A stretch of DNA of 64,000 bases from Incurvaria masculella (GCA_946894095.1 OX335653.1:2237001-2301000); one strand, 5' to 3'. Counted from the stretch's first letter, positions 52,901-63,712 are shown. Notes: generated from the letters alone by a model not told the origin. Program-made: numbers and translations.

Positions 52901-53826
52901 AAAAAACAGAAAATCCTTTTTGCTATTTAACAAAGCAAAATTTCGCCCAAAGCATATGTACTTTTGTGTGGTTATAGACAAATTTACATTTTTGTTACGA
53001 TATAATAGTGCCATGCTCCGATATTTCATTTAAATTTGACAGGTTGTCAAAGGTTGGAAGTTTTTTTTTATTTTTGTGCGTGCGTGGCTACCTTCTGGGA
53101 TGAAATGAAGTGACTTATTTTATAGTCATTGAATGTAGTTCTAGTAATTGAAATGTAATAATGTGGCAGCTCTCTAGAAAAATATAATTTGATAAAATTT
53201 TGTCAACTATTTCTCTCCATAGTTGCGAGTACTCCGCCTAGTGAGTACTTACGCTTTTTTCGCACGAACAATTCAATACAAATAATTGGACATAGAAATT
53301 TTAGGGAATACTGAAATTCAGAAACAATCAATTGCTTCGTTATACTAGGCGGCAAGATTTTTTTTTTTTAAAATTAAATAAAGTTTGTAAAGAAAAATAA
53401 TTGAAATGCTAATGTGTCAATTTCGATCTGAAAAAAAAATATACTTTTCTCTAGATTACCAAATGGTAAAAAGTTAGTCTCTTCCAATAACACTTCAAGT
53501 AATTGGTAGTTTTCGAAATAATGCAATCCCAGCACTTAGCTGGCTCTGATTACAAACACCAAATAAACGATCATATTTTTACTCATTTCGAAAAATAGGT
53601 GGCTTCAACGTCCATCAATAACGTTTAATGGGAGTCAGATAGGAATTAAAAGATCATCTTAAATTAAAAGAGCTGTGAGCAAGAGAGATTTTTTGTAATC
53701 TGTGAGTCCACTCTAGCCACTTAATAATGTGCCCAATTGCATAAAACTCATCCAGCAGGGTACTAACGTAAATAATGATATCATAAAAATAATCTTGAAA
53801 TAGATCCAAAATAGTTTCAATATATA

Positions 53827-53898
53827 TTATCCCGTGAAAGGAGTGGCGACCGAACCGCACGGGCGCCGCGGCGCGCGGCGACTGATTCGCGTGGTGAT
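53827..53898 (-). other. GC-rich exon-like segment with a strong acceptor
   Basis: On the minus strand a textbook acceptor (ATATTTTTTTACAG) precedes 72 GC-rich bases; the flanks are AT-rich. The frame starting at the first base reads ITTRISRRAPRRPCGSVATP then FTG-stop. Another frame stays open for about 80 codons and contains SPRAAAPVRFGRHSF, in which VRFGR resembles an amidation signal. I cannot choose a frame or name a product; it may equally be a repeat fragment. Confidence 0.25.
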
Positions 53899-54443
53899 CT
53901 GTAAAAAAATATCGATTGTCAAACAAAGGTCTCTGTCAAGCCCTAGCGAAGTAAAATATTTTCTCACGTATTCAAAATATCCTAAATGTACGCAGGAAAT
54001 GTTATAAATTATATAAATATTGATAAAAGGAAGCGTAATTTACAATTAAAGTTACTTTATTTGCAGAGTTTCGGCTTATATTACAAGAAAATGGGTAAAG
54101 TTGATATTTCGTTTTTACCCTTTAAAAGTGTATTTCTCTCGGTTATGGCGATGGTTTACCTCACAATCCCTAAAGGCACAGGTAACGATGGCTTCAACAC
54201 TGCTTTTTTTAAGTAATACTTAGAAATGTTCGAGATATTTCGAAAAAACGTTTGACATTTTATGTGTTTGTACACTGCGTGGTGATCACGATTTTGAAAG
54301 TGGTCTCATCGGGAATTATGTTCCATCCCTCTCTAATTCATCGGTAGTGATATTTGAAACCGACTCTCGCTCCCACACTCTGTTCGTCTTGTAAGCGCGC
54401 TGCGCGCGGATGCTAGGTCTATGGTAAGACCGTGTTACTTTTT

Positions 54444-54760
54444 AGGGTTCCGTACCAAAAGAGTGCCAATTTCACTTTCAGTTTCAGTTTCTTTATTTCC
54501 TCCATTAGATGTATATTACACACTCGGATTCGTCATTTTTTTTTCCTGTCGGTTCGATTACTTCTGGCGAAGAAGAGCCGACAAGAAACTTCGTCAATGG
54601 AACCCTATAACTAAGTGTCCGCTGCCCGTCCGTTTGTCAGCGGGCTGTATCTCATGAACCGTAAAAGGTGAATAGCTTTTCAAAGAGTGTGTATTTATAT
54701 GCTGCTATAAGATAAAATAATATTTTTAATCGTGATTTTTATTGAGCTCTATGGTTCGGT
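54444..54760 (+). mobile_element. GGGTTCCGTA repeat family, copy 5, interrupted
   Basis: Starts AGGGTTCCGTACCAAAAGAG and resumes after an insert at GGAACCCTATAACTAAGTGT, with GGGCTGTATCTCATGAACCG and AGAGTGTGTATTTATATGC further on. The insert (54466-54595) is a copy of the TTGTTTATTCATCATCC-type short repeat. Confidence 0.65.
54466..54595 (+). repeat. Short repeat nested in the GGGTTCCGTA element
   Basis: Contains ACACTCGGATTCGTCA, then GGCGAAGAAGAGCCGACAAG and AAACTTCGTC. It splits the host repeat exactly between its GTGCCAA and GGAACCC blocks. Confidence 0.65.
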
Positions 54761-54994
54761 TTGTGGACGGTTTATGGTCAATGGACGGTTTTATTAATGA
54801 ATCTCCAGTGCCATCGCTTCAAACTCAAAGTGAATCAGACTTGGGCGTACAGTTCCGTTTGTGCGTTCCTTCTTATTCTGTGCGTCGCAAGTAGCAACAT
54901 TTCCGTGTTTGCCTTGTTTTTCTGACGTTTGTTTATCAGACGAATCAGCCCTTGCAAAAACGGCAAACACCATTTTTATCGCTCCTCCGAGCAC

Positions 54995-55150
54995 GCCGCA
55001 CAGATAAGAAGCCGGGGCGACGGCGGTCCGGGGCGGTACCAGTCGGGGATTTTTTATATAGTATAAGTTTGTATGAACCATGTCACACAGAAGCCGGGGC
55101 GGGAGTGGTCCGGGGCGGGAAATCAGGCGGTATTCTGTGGAACATCCCCC
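54995..55150. repeat. GC-rich diverged direct duplication
   Basis: AGAAGCCGGGGCGACGGCGG then TCCGGGGCGGTACCAGTCGG at about 55010 recurs as AGAAGCCGGGGCGGGAGTGG and TCCGGGGCGGGAAATC at about 55090. No convincing coding frame. Confidence 0.5.
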
Positions 55151-55199
55151 GGTTCGCTCTCGCCTTGCTACCGTCCCATGTAGTACCATGGACTCATTG

Positions 55200-56400
55200 A
55201 ATTAAATAAATGCATGGACTAAATCTATTTTAAACAAGATTATATTAAAACGATTCTCGTCAGCCACAGTAGAAGGACACAGAGTCGAAAAATGCTTTTG
55301 GCGGGATAGTAGTTATTCAGTAGATGTTCGTATTTCATGTAATTACTTACATCCTTTTTTTAAATAAAACTTATTTTAGTAATTCTTTATCAATGCAGGT
55401 AATTTATTTAGTTTCCGTCGAACCTTTATGGAATAAAGTTATAGTGAGTTGGTTGGCGTTGAAGTGGCTGAATCCGGATTTACAAAAGTAAATTGAATAT
55501 TAAATATATTAAATATTTAACCAAAATTTGGTCACTACATAGACACATTTTTTAAAAATAAAATGGAACACATTGTTACGTTACGTACACATTGCATAAA
55601 ATTATTCAATTTAATAAAATTCGAAATAAGTTGAAGAAAATGGAAGACATGGTTACATTTATTTGATACCTAGTAATGATAGAACATTGAAGTAATTTAA
55701 TCAGACGTTTGCCTAGAGCAGGATTTCAATTATTGTGCTGATAGCTTAGTACATACCTACTATTAGAAAATTGCATTTCCGGCGATTTAGTGTATCCCTC
55801 AAATGCCTGCTCTACTCAATGGTGTAAACCTGCGAAAACGAGGAGCTCAGCGAAATTTCGATAAGTGATTTGTAACTCGTGCTAGTGCTAAGGCCTCAGG
55901 GCTACAACAACGTGTAGGTACGTAGTCTGCATCGTTAATTAACACCAACCTTCATGAACATCTGCGAGCTAGTCAATGTGTGCGTAGAGCATGGTAGAGC
56001 AGAGCCAGTCGTGCGCTACAGAGATAACAATACCCACATACCTATACTAATGTACGATATAAAATACGCGCTAGTAGGTATCTACATAGTTTAGTTAGTT
56101 CGCCTGTGCTGGCCGTTCGACAACGTCGCGTCGCGTGTCTAGACTTACAGACTGGCTAGACTTCAATCGATACTCGTTCCGTGATACACGAAACCCTATA
56201 ATTAAGATATAACTATCTCGTAAAGCCCAACTTATTTCTAATGAATCTGGATATCATTAAAATATAAGAAACCAAAAACTAAAAAAAAGTAATTTTAAGT
56301 GCGTGCAGTATGTCAAGGCCGCCATTGTGTATTTTAAGTCACATGGCGTAAATACTCAAACGGCCTTTTACAGGGGCCAATATCTAAGAGGCCAATAAGA
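55200..56400. other. AT-rich interval upstream of the small membrane protein gene
   Basis: No gene or named repeat recognised. The last few hundred bases are presumably promoter and 5' UTR of the gene at 56474; I see no clear core promoter motif. Confidence 0.4.
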
Positions 56401-56473
56401 TTATACAATCTATGATTAATACGCATTATCTGCTTGACTTTCCACTTCGGCCGAAACCAAACACAGCGCAAGG

Positions 56474-56854
56474 ATGAATCCCGTGTCCCTCGCGATTTGG
56501 ACGCTAGAAGACAACTATTGGATAGTCTTCTCCACGTTGTTCTCATGCTTCTGCTTCTTCCTGTACATCGACCGGAAGAACAAGACACCGGAAGTGGAAG
56601 CGCAAGAAAATGGCGGGAAACCCCAGCAGCAGGGCCAAAGAGGTGAGGGAGACGGGGTCGGCAGTGCATGGGGGTAGAATTTGGCATGTGTGAACGTAAT
56701 GTGTATATTTTATTTCGATTAAAATGTTTAGTTGGACTATTTTGGTTTCATTGCATTAGATGACCGCAATCAATATTGTTAATTATTTGCAGACATTGTA
56801 AATAACCATGAGACTGGTTGTTCTGAGGATTTGGCGATATCTACTCCAGATTAA
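56474..56854 (+). CDS. Two-exon small single-pass membrane protein (76 residues)
   Basis: Not a family I recognise. Exon 1 is 56474-56642 and exon 2 is 56793-56854. The donor GAG-gtgagg and the acceptor taattatttgcag are good, and the splice keeps frame, giving 76 residues and a TAA stop; reading through the intron instead gives a 67-residue frame. An in-frame TGA 14 codons upstream makes 56474 the first possible start. The protein has a short N-terminus, an aromatic-rich membrane span (about residues 14-31, NYWIVFSTLFSCFCFFLY), then a basic IDRKNK and a hydrophilic Gln/Glu-rich tail ending SEDLAISTPD. The positive charges after the span predict the C-terminus in the cytosol. A poly(A) signal lies 84 nt after the stop. 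Small proteins of this layout often regulate membrane complexes, but no role can be assigned. Confidence 0.7.
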
Positions 56855-56937
56855 AATGAGGATTGATCCAAGTTTGAATCGGCCCGTAGATCCAGCGAAA
56901 ATCACGAGACTTCTAAATTTTGTTTTATTTTTTTAAC

Positions 56938-56943
56938 AATAAA
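56938..56943 (+). terminator. Poly(A) signal AATAAA of the small membrane protein gene
   Basis: AATAAA 84 nt past the TAA of exon 2, preceded by TTTTATTTTTTTAAC. It supports a short complete transcription unit from about 56.4 to 56.97 kb. Confidence 0.65.
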
Positions 56944-57189
56944 CACTTTGACGCAGGTAATTTTAATTTAAGCAAACAATAATGTTATTTCACGCTATAA
57001 ACATAGTAAAAATCATTATCGATGGTGTTTGATGATGGAATTCGAGGACTGCCAAATTGACTTCGAGCTTAGGGTAAAAATGGATCAAGGAGTTCTGCAT
57101 ATTTCCAGTATAAGATAATAAGTCCGTGAACATATTAGTAGACCCAGTCATTGACTTATATATATATTACTTCGTAAGGACCCGGTCAA

Positions 57190-57255
57190 CGCGCACGACT
57201 AAGTACGTTGGCCCTAAAATATTCGTTTTAGGGCCAACGCGACTCAGTCGTCTGC
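57190..57255. repeat. Short hairpin GTTGGCCCTAAAATATTCG
   Basis: CGACTAAGTACGTTGGCCCT then AAAATATTCG is followed at once by its complement CGTTTTAGGGCCAACGCGAC. A compact stem-loop with a tiny loop. It may be a fragment of a MITE. Confidence 0.6.
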
Positions 57256-57570
57256 GGACCACTGCAGAGTGATGTTGAGTCGTGAAAATGCCCTTGTTGC
57301 GTAGTAAAAGGATGCATAAAATACGATACGAAAGTTACAAACGTATCATCGATAAGTAAACTCAGATAATATTTTTTTCTGTTTAACAATTGAATAATTG
57401 CATTTTCAATCGATAATTTAATTAACTACCAAACTTCATAAGCGGACAAGTGACGCCATGCTGCGCGTCGCACGTGTAGGTGAATTAACCTTGTATGGGC
57501 GTCCTTTTTCTTCCTGGTTTATTTTGGAGTGGATATGAGTATGAGTGGGTAATCAAAAAAATTTTTTATG

Positions 57571-58562
57571 TGATCTATCATGTGACCTCTCGAAGTAAAC
57601 GTCCCGACCTGATCTACTTGCCTGTTATGTCAAAATTAGTTTTCGTTATATCTTGGGAAACACTGGTCATAGACCTATAATGCGACCACTCAATGTAATC
57701 GTCCCGACCTGATCTACCTGCCTGTTATGTCAAAATTAGTTTTCGTTATATCTTGGGAAACACTGGTCATAGACCTATTATGCGACCACTCAATGTAATC
57801 GTCCCGACCTGATCTACCTGCCTATTATGTCAAAATTAGTTTTCGTTATATCTTGGGAAACACTGGTCATAGACCTATCATGCGACCACTCAATGTAATC
57901 GTCCCGACCTGATCTACCTGCCTGTTATGTCAAAATTAGTTTTCGTTATATCTTGGGAAACACTGGTCATAGACCTATCATGCGACCACTCAATGTAATC
58001 GTCCCGACTTGATCTACCTGCCTGTTATGTCAAAATTAGTTTTCGTTATATCTTGGGAAACACTGGTCATAGAGCATCATGCGACCACTCAATGTAATAG
58101 TCCCGACCTGATCTACTTGCCTGTTATGTCAAAATTAGTTTTCGTTATATCTTGGGAAACACTGGTCATAGACCTATTATGCGACCACTCAATGTAATCG
58201 TCCCGACCTGATCTACCTGCCTGTTATGTCAAATTTAGTTTTCGTTACATCTTGGGAAACACTGGTCATAGACCTATCATGCGACCACTCAATGTAATCG
58301 TCCCGACCTGATCTACTTGCCTGTTATGTCAAAATTAGGTTTCGTTATATCTTGGGAAACACTGGTCATAGATCTATCATGCGACCACTCAAAGTAAACG
58401 TCCCGACCTGATCTACCTGCCTGTCATGTCAAAATTTGTTTTCGTTATATCTTGGGAAACACTGGTCGTAGACCCATCATGCGACCACTTAAAGTAAACT
58501 TTCCGACCTGATCTAACTATGTGGAATGTCAAAATTTGTTTTCGTTATATCTTGGGTAACAC
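57571..58562. repeat. 100-bp satellite, ten direct copies
   Basis: Each unit contains GTCCCGACCTGATCTACCTG, TTATGTCAAAATTAGTTTTC, GTTATATCTTGGGAAACACT, GGTCATAGACC and TGCGACCACTCAATGTAATC. GTCCCGACC recurs at about 57601, 57701, 57801, 57901, 58001, 58100, 58200, 58300, 58400 and (as TTCCGACC) 58500, a period of 100 with one 99. Central copies are the most alike and outer copies diverge, typical of unequal exchange. The short ORFs here are repeat shadows; 100 is not a multiple of 3. Confidence 0.95.
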
Positions 58563-58780
58563 ATGACAGGCAGGTAGATCAGGTCGGGACGTTTACTTTG
58601 AGTGGTCGCATGATGGGTCTACGACCAGTGTTTCCCAAGATAAAATGAGAACAAATTTTGACATGACAGGCAGATAGATCAGGTCGGGACCTTTACTTCG
58701 AGTGGTCGCATGATGGGTCTACGACCAGTGTTTCCCTAGATATAACGAAAACAAATTTTGACATGACAGGCAGGTAGATC
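58563..58780. repeat. Same satellite in inverted orientation, two copies
   Basis: Immediately after the direct array the unit continues in reverse: CATGACAGGCAGGTAGATCA, GGTCGGGACGTTTACTTTGA, GTGGTCGCATGATGGGTCTA, CGACCAGTGTTTCCC, twice, with a partial third ending GGCAGGTAGATCC. These match the divergent last direct copies (GTAAACGTCCCGACC, AGACCCATCATGCG) better than the core copies. Confidence 0.9.
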
Positions 58781-59489
58781 CAGACCAAGCAGGTACAAGA
58801 GAAAATTCAAATTGTATTTAACTTGAATACCTTGAAATTACAAAAAAACATTTTTCATTCACAAAAGTTAAGAGAACTTAAAAGTTTAAATTAAAAAGAA
58901 AACATTTAAGGACGCAGGTACAAGGTTACATCGTTAGACCTAATGCAACATGGCGGCGAGTTGTCAACACGGCTTTGACACGGCGCTGACGTAGTTCTTC
59001 CGAGTTTGGATAGATGGCGCTACTTTTTGCTTGTATGGAGAAGATTTGTTTCAATTCTATATAAGGGCGTATCCTTACCCTTGAAATCATTGCCCACAGT
59101 AGATAACCTAATGTATTTTATCATATAAAATATCATTACATACAACCAGCAAAGGTCTTTCGTTTATTTTCCTACATTAGGTGTAGATACAAATACCCTC
59201 GTAGATTTTCAAAGTTCTCTTCTTTAGTCTAAAACATATGCACAGTTAAAATTTAATTTATAAAATAATCGATTAAAGATCATAGATCCCGGACTTTCGC
59301 TTAGGGAGAACTGAAGAAAAAAGCTCACACCAATATTTTACTTTGAGAGTACTAAATCAAGCTTGTGGGAGGACTTTGCTTTCGTCACACATTTTTGCAG
59401 TTCCGAAATACTTTGTCGTGAGTCAGGGAGGCATTACATCTCAAAGCGGGGGCAATACTATCCGCACCTGTCACTTTTTTTTAATTTTT
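58781..59489. other. Non-coding interval right of the satellite
   Basis: AT-rich. A block at about 58915-59050 is less AT-rich (ACATGGCGGCGAGTTGTCAA, GATGGCGCTACTTTTTGC) but has no convincing exon. No gene or RNA recognised. Confidence 0.45.
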
Positions 59490-59876
59490 GTTTTATGTGA
59501 CTGGACATGGATGGCTAATACCACACCTTCTGTCATGGTATTAGCCCAACACACCACATGGGAACTAGGTGCCATGCCAGGACCTTCCTTATAATTCACG
59601 GCTACATTGAACTGGATGGAAAACACGGACAATTTTCATTGCCGCTTCGACCATCGTTCATCCAATGCGATGGTACCAACCCGGGCGGGATTAACCCTAC
59701 CACCTAGTAAGTAAGGAAAGGAAGGGGACCTACAGTTTAACGTGGAATCCGAACCACGGCTAGCCTCTCTCAACAGTCGAATGGTCACCCATCCAAGACC
59801 AGACCGGACCCAGCGTTGCTTAACTTCGGAGAGCGATCGCCGAAGTGTCGCGCCACTGGGCTATTCAGGATGACTA
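59490..59876 (-). mobile_element. 5S-headed SINE, complete
   Basis: Read on the minus strand: tRNA A-box-like ATAGCCCAGTGGCGCG, GCGATCGCTCTCCGAAGTTA, AGCAACGCTGGGTCCGGTCT, CTTGGATGGGTGACCATTCG, then the whole shared body to CATCCATGTCCAGTCACATA. It is the best full 5S-type copy here and agrees closely with 10267-10632, which suggests recent activity. Confidence 0.85.
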
Positions 59877-60059
59877 CCTTAAATAAATACTAAATTTAAT
59901 GTAAGCAGGTTGTGTGTTTATTGATTAATCCAGCAAATATTATACGTATGTACATTGCTCTACTGACGCTAGATAGAAACTGTACATAGGTATACGTACC
60001 AATCACAAAAAAAAACAATTGGTGTGATAATAATTTAATCTAAAAAACTAAAAGACCAA

Positions 60060-60250
60060 TTTTGTGAAGTGAAGCGACCTCCACTTTGCCCCGCGAAGGA
60101 ACCTGAGCGGCGCGTGCTGCGGAGGCTTACTCGGATGTCAAGAGCAGCTCTGGGGCCGGCGAGGGGATGCGGGAAAGAGAGAATCGGGAAACAGGAGAGA
60201 GAGGAGATCCTGTGTTGTTTCTCCTCTCTCGTAGTAAAGTCACATGACCA
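60060..60250. other. Moderately GC-rich block, nature unknown
   Basis: Open frames on both strands (for example MKRPPLCPAKEPERRVLRRL on plus), but no splice-site support and no family resemblance I can name. It may be part of a dispersed element. Confidence 0.3.
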
Positions 60251-60854
60251 CATTGCCAGGGCACACGTCTAAAAATGTTTTTAGTTCACCTAAAATTATG
60301 ATGTCACTGACCTTAAAGCAAACAAGCAATGGTGGGTGCTGTAGTACTGGCCTACCTAGAATTTTGCTGTGGAGGATTATCTAGGAGGGGCCAGCGAGGT
60401 TTATTTCATTTTAGGATTTTTCTATCCGGTTTTTATACCCGGTTTGAGCATAAAATAAGTTTTTCAAAATGTAGGTTTTTTGGGAGGGGAAGATGGGGGC
60501 GCCGGTTATTCTAGGGACCCATCGCTGCCCCTACATGGCTCGGGTCACCTTTATAAAGTCCAAAAAGCATAGGGTCCGAAACCCAGAACGTCCAAAAGTA
60601 TGTATTTTTCGTGTGTATTATAAAATGCATATAATCTAACCTAACCTAACCCAATTAAAAATATCCGTATTCGTTAGTATTTTGGACGGTATGGGTTTTG
60701 GACCTTGTGCTTTTTGGACTTTATGATGCGTCCCCCATGGCTCGGTGTGCAGTGGGCAGTGAGAAGTCCACCTGTCGGTCATATTACACCGTTGGTTCGT
60801 CCCAGGTACTACTTAACGGTTCTAATAGCACGAATCGCAACATGCATAGAATTG

Positions 60855-60915
60855 TTGTGTATGTGTGTACACAGGTGCATGTGTGCACACAGGCGCATGT
60901 GCAGCGTGCATCGTG
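60855..60915. repeat. GTGTGCACACAGGCGCATGT minisatellite-like run
   Basis: Alternating purine-pyrimidine sequence with GTGTGTACACAGGTGCATGT and GTGCACACAGGCGCATGTGC. Potential Z-DNA-type sequence; no gene. Confidence 0.5.
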
Positions 60916-61072
60916 GACACATCACATCACGCGACAATGAACAATCGATCTGGGACCATGAAGCGGCCGAAATGGCACGCGAGAGGTAGAGAACGGAACG
61001 GACGTAGTATTCCGGGAGGTCACGACATTTTTGGTCACGATAATGTAAATTGCTGAATCTGGGTGCACATGT

Positions 61073-61503
61073 TAAAGACCAACCCTCTGATGCCAAATAT
61101 GTCGGTCTGCCTGTGCCAAGTGGTTGTGTTATCTAGATTGGCTATATAAAATATATGTTGGCATGCACCTGCCGATGAATATACAGATTGTCTAGAATCA
61201 TTGAAACCTCTTAATAATACAACAATAACCGGTCGGTTTTTTAATTAAATACTTAAATATACTTAAAGATATATCAGTTACCTAAATCGCCTATAACGAC
61301 GAAATGCAACCAAAGCTTTGTTCAGTTTTGGTATTGCTAAGCAAGTATGTACTGATACTTTCATGCTTCGTTATTTGCAGCCATTTACCTTATTATATAT
61401 ATTTTTGTCACCATAACGACTTTTTCAGGCGCCTTATCTAGGTAACGCAACCACTTGGCAAAGGCAGACTGACACATTTAGTTTCAGAGGGTTGGTCTTT
61501 ATC
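61073..61503. mobile_element. Inverted-repeat element with about 65-bp ends
   Basis: Left end AAAGACCAACCCTCTGATGC then GTCGGTCTGCCTGTGCCAAG and TGGTTGTGTTATCTAGA. The right end is its reverse complement: ATCTAGGTAACGCAACCACT, TGGCAAAGGCAGACTGACAC, TCAGAGGGTTGGTCTTT. About 430 bp, AT-rich centre, no ORF. Non-autonomous DNA transposon of unassigned class. Confidence 0.8.
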
Positions 61504-61689
61504 CTGTCAGCCCAGTTTCAGCCATTTACGTTATCGTTACCATTTTTGTCGCCACCTCCTAGTCTATAGAGACGTTAAATAAATAATGTTCCAAAGGCGA
61601 CATATTACGAAACTTTACAAACGCGGTTACTAACTTCGATTGGTTAAAAAAATTTGCGTTCATGTTCCACAGAGTTCGTGTCCCTATAT

Positions 61690-61800
61690 TATTACAACTG
61701 TATTCAGAGTGGGCGGCTGGACTAAACCGGTTTTTGTATGGTTAGTCGGGTGCTAATCTCGTACTAAGCTTTGACAAGTGCTATCGAATACGACTTTTAG
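61690..61800. repeat. Copy of the CAGTCGTATTCAGAG MITE family
   Basis: ACTGTATTCAGAGTGGGCGG, GGTTTTTGTATGGTTAGTCG, GTGCTAATCTCGTACTAAGC, ending TGCTATCGAATACGAC. Compare 26103-26240. Confidence 0.6.
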
Positions 61801-63050
61801 AGTTTTAAATGTGCGTTTCGTCCAGAGATCTAAATAGAATCTAAGTTCATCTAAATCTTTGGTTTCGACACCAATGCTTAATTCTTTGGACACTCGTACT
61901 GTGGGTACACGTAAAGTATAATTTATTCACTTGCATTCGATATTCTTCGCTTACTATTTGCATAGATTAAGAATAGTTTGGTAGAGCAAGCCAGTTCTGA
62001 TTGATCCCATCAACAAACGAATCGACAATATGAAAAGACATTACAAGTAATGACAAATGATGAATTCGGTAGTATAGGCAATAGATCTCTGACTGTAATA
62101 TGAGTTATCTACGATGTTACATCAATAAAAAATGTACAAATATCGATATATTTAATGTTAATTTAGGGAAATATAAGAAATGTTTGCAATTAATCAATCA
62201 ATTTAAATAACTTAGGTAAATTTGTTACTTACTGTCTGATAAATATTTTTTAGTTTGAAAAGGTAACATAACCGGTAGTTGTAGTAGCTAGGATTAGCGT
62301 TAGAAATTGTTTAAGTTTACTATTACTGTGTTTAATTTTATGTCGAAGATTTATTGGTTTATGTTTTTTTTGTTATGATTATTTTATATGTATGTATATT
62401 AAATGTTTTCTTCGCAAATAAAGTAAAATAAAAAAATAAAAAATATCTAAGTCTTTAGTAAGTTTTAAGTTTAAGTTCTTTCGTGAGTACGGTAGGTAAT
62501 TATATGTTTTATAGAACTACATTTTCTCTTTTTGGAATACCAAAAACAACTTAACTGCCTTTCCAAAAAAAAATGTTAGGTTAGGTTAGGTTAGGTTGTA
62601 TCTCAATTAATTTACATAATATAATTATGTGTTATTGTATTAATTATATCAGCGCAAACGATATCTATTTCTGTCTAAGTATAACATTCAATGTCATTGA
62701 AGTCTAATGGCCTTGAAGACATCGAATGGCCATTCGAGGTCGCGGTCGGTGGAATCGTCTAGGTATGTAGGGTGTGCACCGACCAGTAAGGAAGTACGAC
62801 AGTGGCGACCGAAACTAATCGATATAGCGGCATTATAGTCACTTTTAGTGATGATACACTGACGGTAGTGCCGGCCAGTCAGTTCAGTCTTTGAAGTTCA
62901 AAGTGGTTGAAGCGGACCAGCGCAGGCTATTGGTTGTTTGTTAATTATATGTTGATCATGTTAATTCATGTATATGTTTTTTAATTATAATTACAGTGCC
63001 ACCAAGAATCAGTGGTATTGTTGTAAATGTTCAGTAGATATACATACTAA
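61801..63050. other. AT-rich interval, no gene supported
   Basis: I see no exon with both splice signals and family resemblance. An A-rich stretch near 62425-62445 (AATAAAGTAAAATAAAAAAA) could be an old retroposon tail or a poly(A) site of an unseen transcript. Confidence 0.45.
62577..62597. repeat. Short (TTAGG)4 run
   Basis: TTAGGTTAGGTTAGGTTAGG at a single site, flanked by unrelated AT-rich sequence. Same unit as the 39370-39450 array. Confidence 0.8.
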
Positions 63051-63059
63051 GCAGTCACT

Positions 63060-63185
63060 TATTCCAAGGAATTTGATCACTTTAAAAGACTACGTTACGA
63101 ATATACTGCAAGACTGGACCCGAACCAGCTAACCAGGCTCTTTCTTTAATTAATGTGTTCTTGCTTCATGGTCGATTATACATGC
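63060..63185. repeat. Fragment of the CCAAGGAATGTG palindromic MITE family
   Basis: TATTCCAAGGAATTTGATCA at the left, GCAAGACTGGACCCGAACCA in the middle and TCTTTCTTTAATTAATGTGT, CTTGCTTCATGGTCGATTAT at the right, as at 7024-7276 with a divergent middle. Confidence 0.6.
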
Positions 63186-63712
63186 ATACGTTAAAATGTT
63201 CGTTATCTCTCCAATATACTGTTATACTGTCGATGGTCAGGAACAATTATGGTGCGTTGCATCCAATTGCCCTGCCTACCGCATAGTATGATGCTCGGTA
63301 TGATGCGTAAAAGTTTCTTGATCATATGTTCATGGGTTGCAATATTTATTTCATTAGTAACAGTAAAGTCTTGATTGTAGTATTCAAGTGAATTTATTCT
63401 TTAAATTGCCTACTTTAAACATTAATTTACAGTATTTCGAATGTGGAACAAGGCGAAATTATGTATTCAAAGATCGTTTTAGTTTGAAACACGATGCGAT
63501 ATTCCGGTTAAAACCGGTGCGACCTAAGCCACCATCTTCATAGGTTTACCACCAGTCTTTCTGTCTTTCCGTCGAAAACATCGCTTTGAAAACCACTAAA
63601 AAGCGGTTTTATAGACTATGGATTCGTAATTCCTGATTACGGAATTCCACGAATAAGCCTGCAGTTAATTTTACTAAATGTCCAGCAAGCTCGGGCCTAG
63701 GGCAGCAAGATA

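Noticed and set aside
54794..55189. 131-codon minus-strand ORF
   Set aside because: It crosses a GC-rich direct duplication and has no family resemblance, splice signals or poly(A) site that I can see.
56334..56687. 117-codon minus-strand ORF over the small membrane protein
   Set aside because: Antisense shadow of exon 1 with no splice support and low-complexity composition.
57571..58197. ORFs reading IYLPVMSKLVFVISWETLVI
   Set aside because: They repeat because the satellite repeats; the period is not a multiple of three and stops fall in each unit.
57571..58780. CRISPR-like array
   Set aside because: Units of 100 bp are tandem with no unique spacers, and the DNA is eukaryotic. It is a satellite.
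60698..61096. Overlapping ORFs rich in Cys/His near 60.9 kb
   Set aside because: They are produced by a GTGTGCACAC-type simple repeat and by frames on both strands; no exon evidence.
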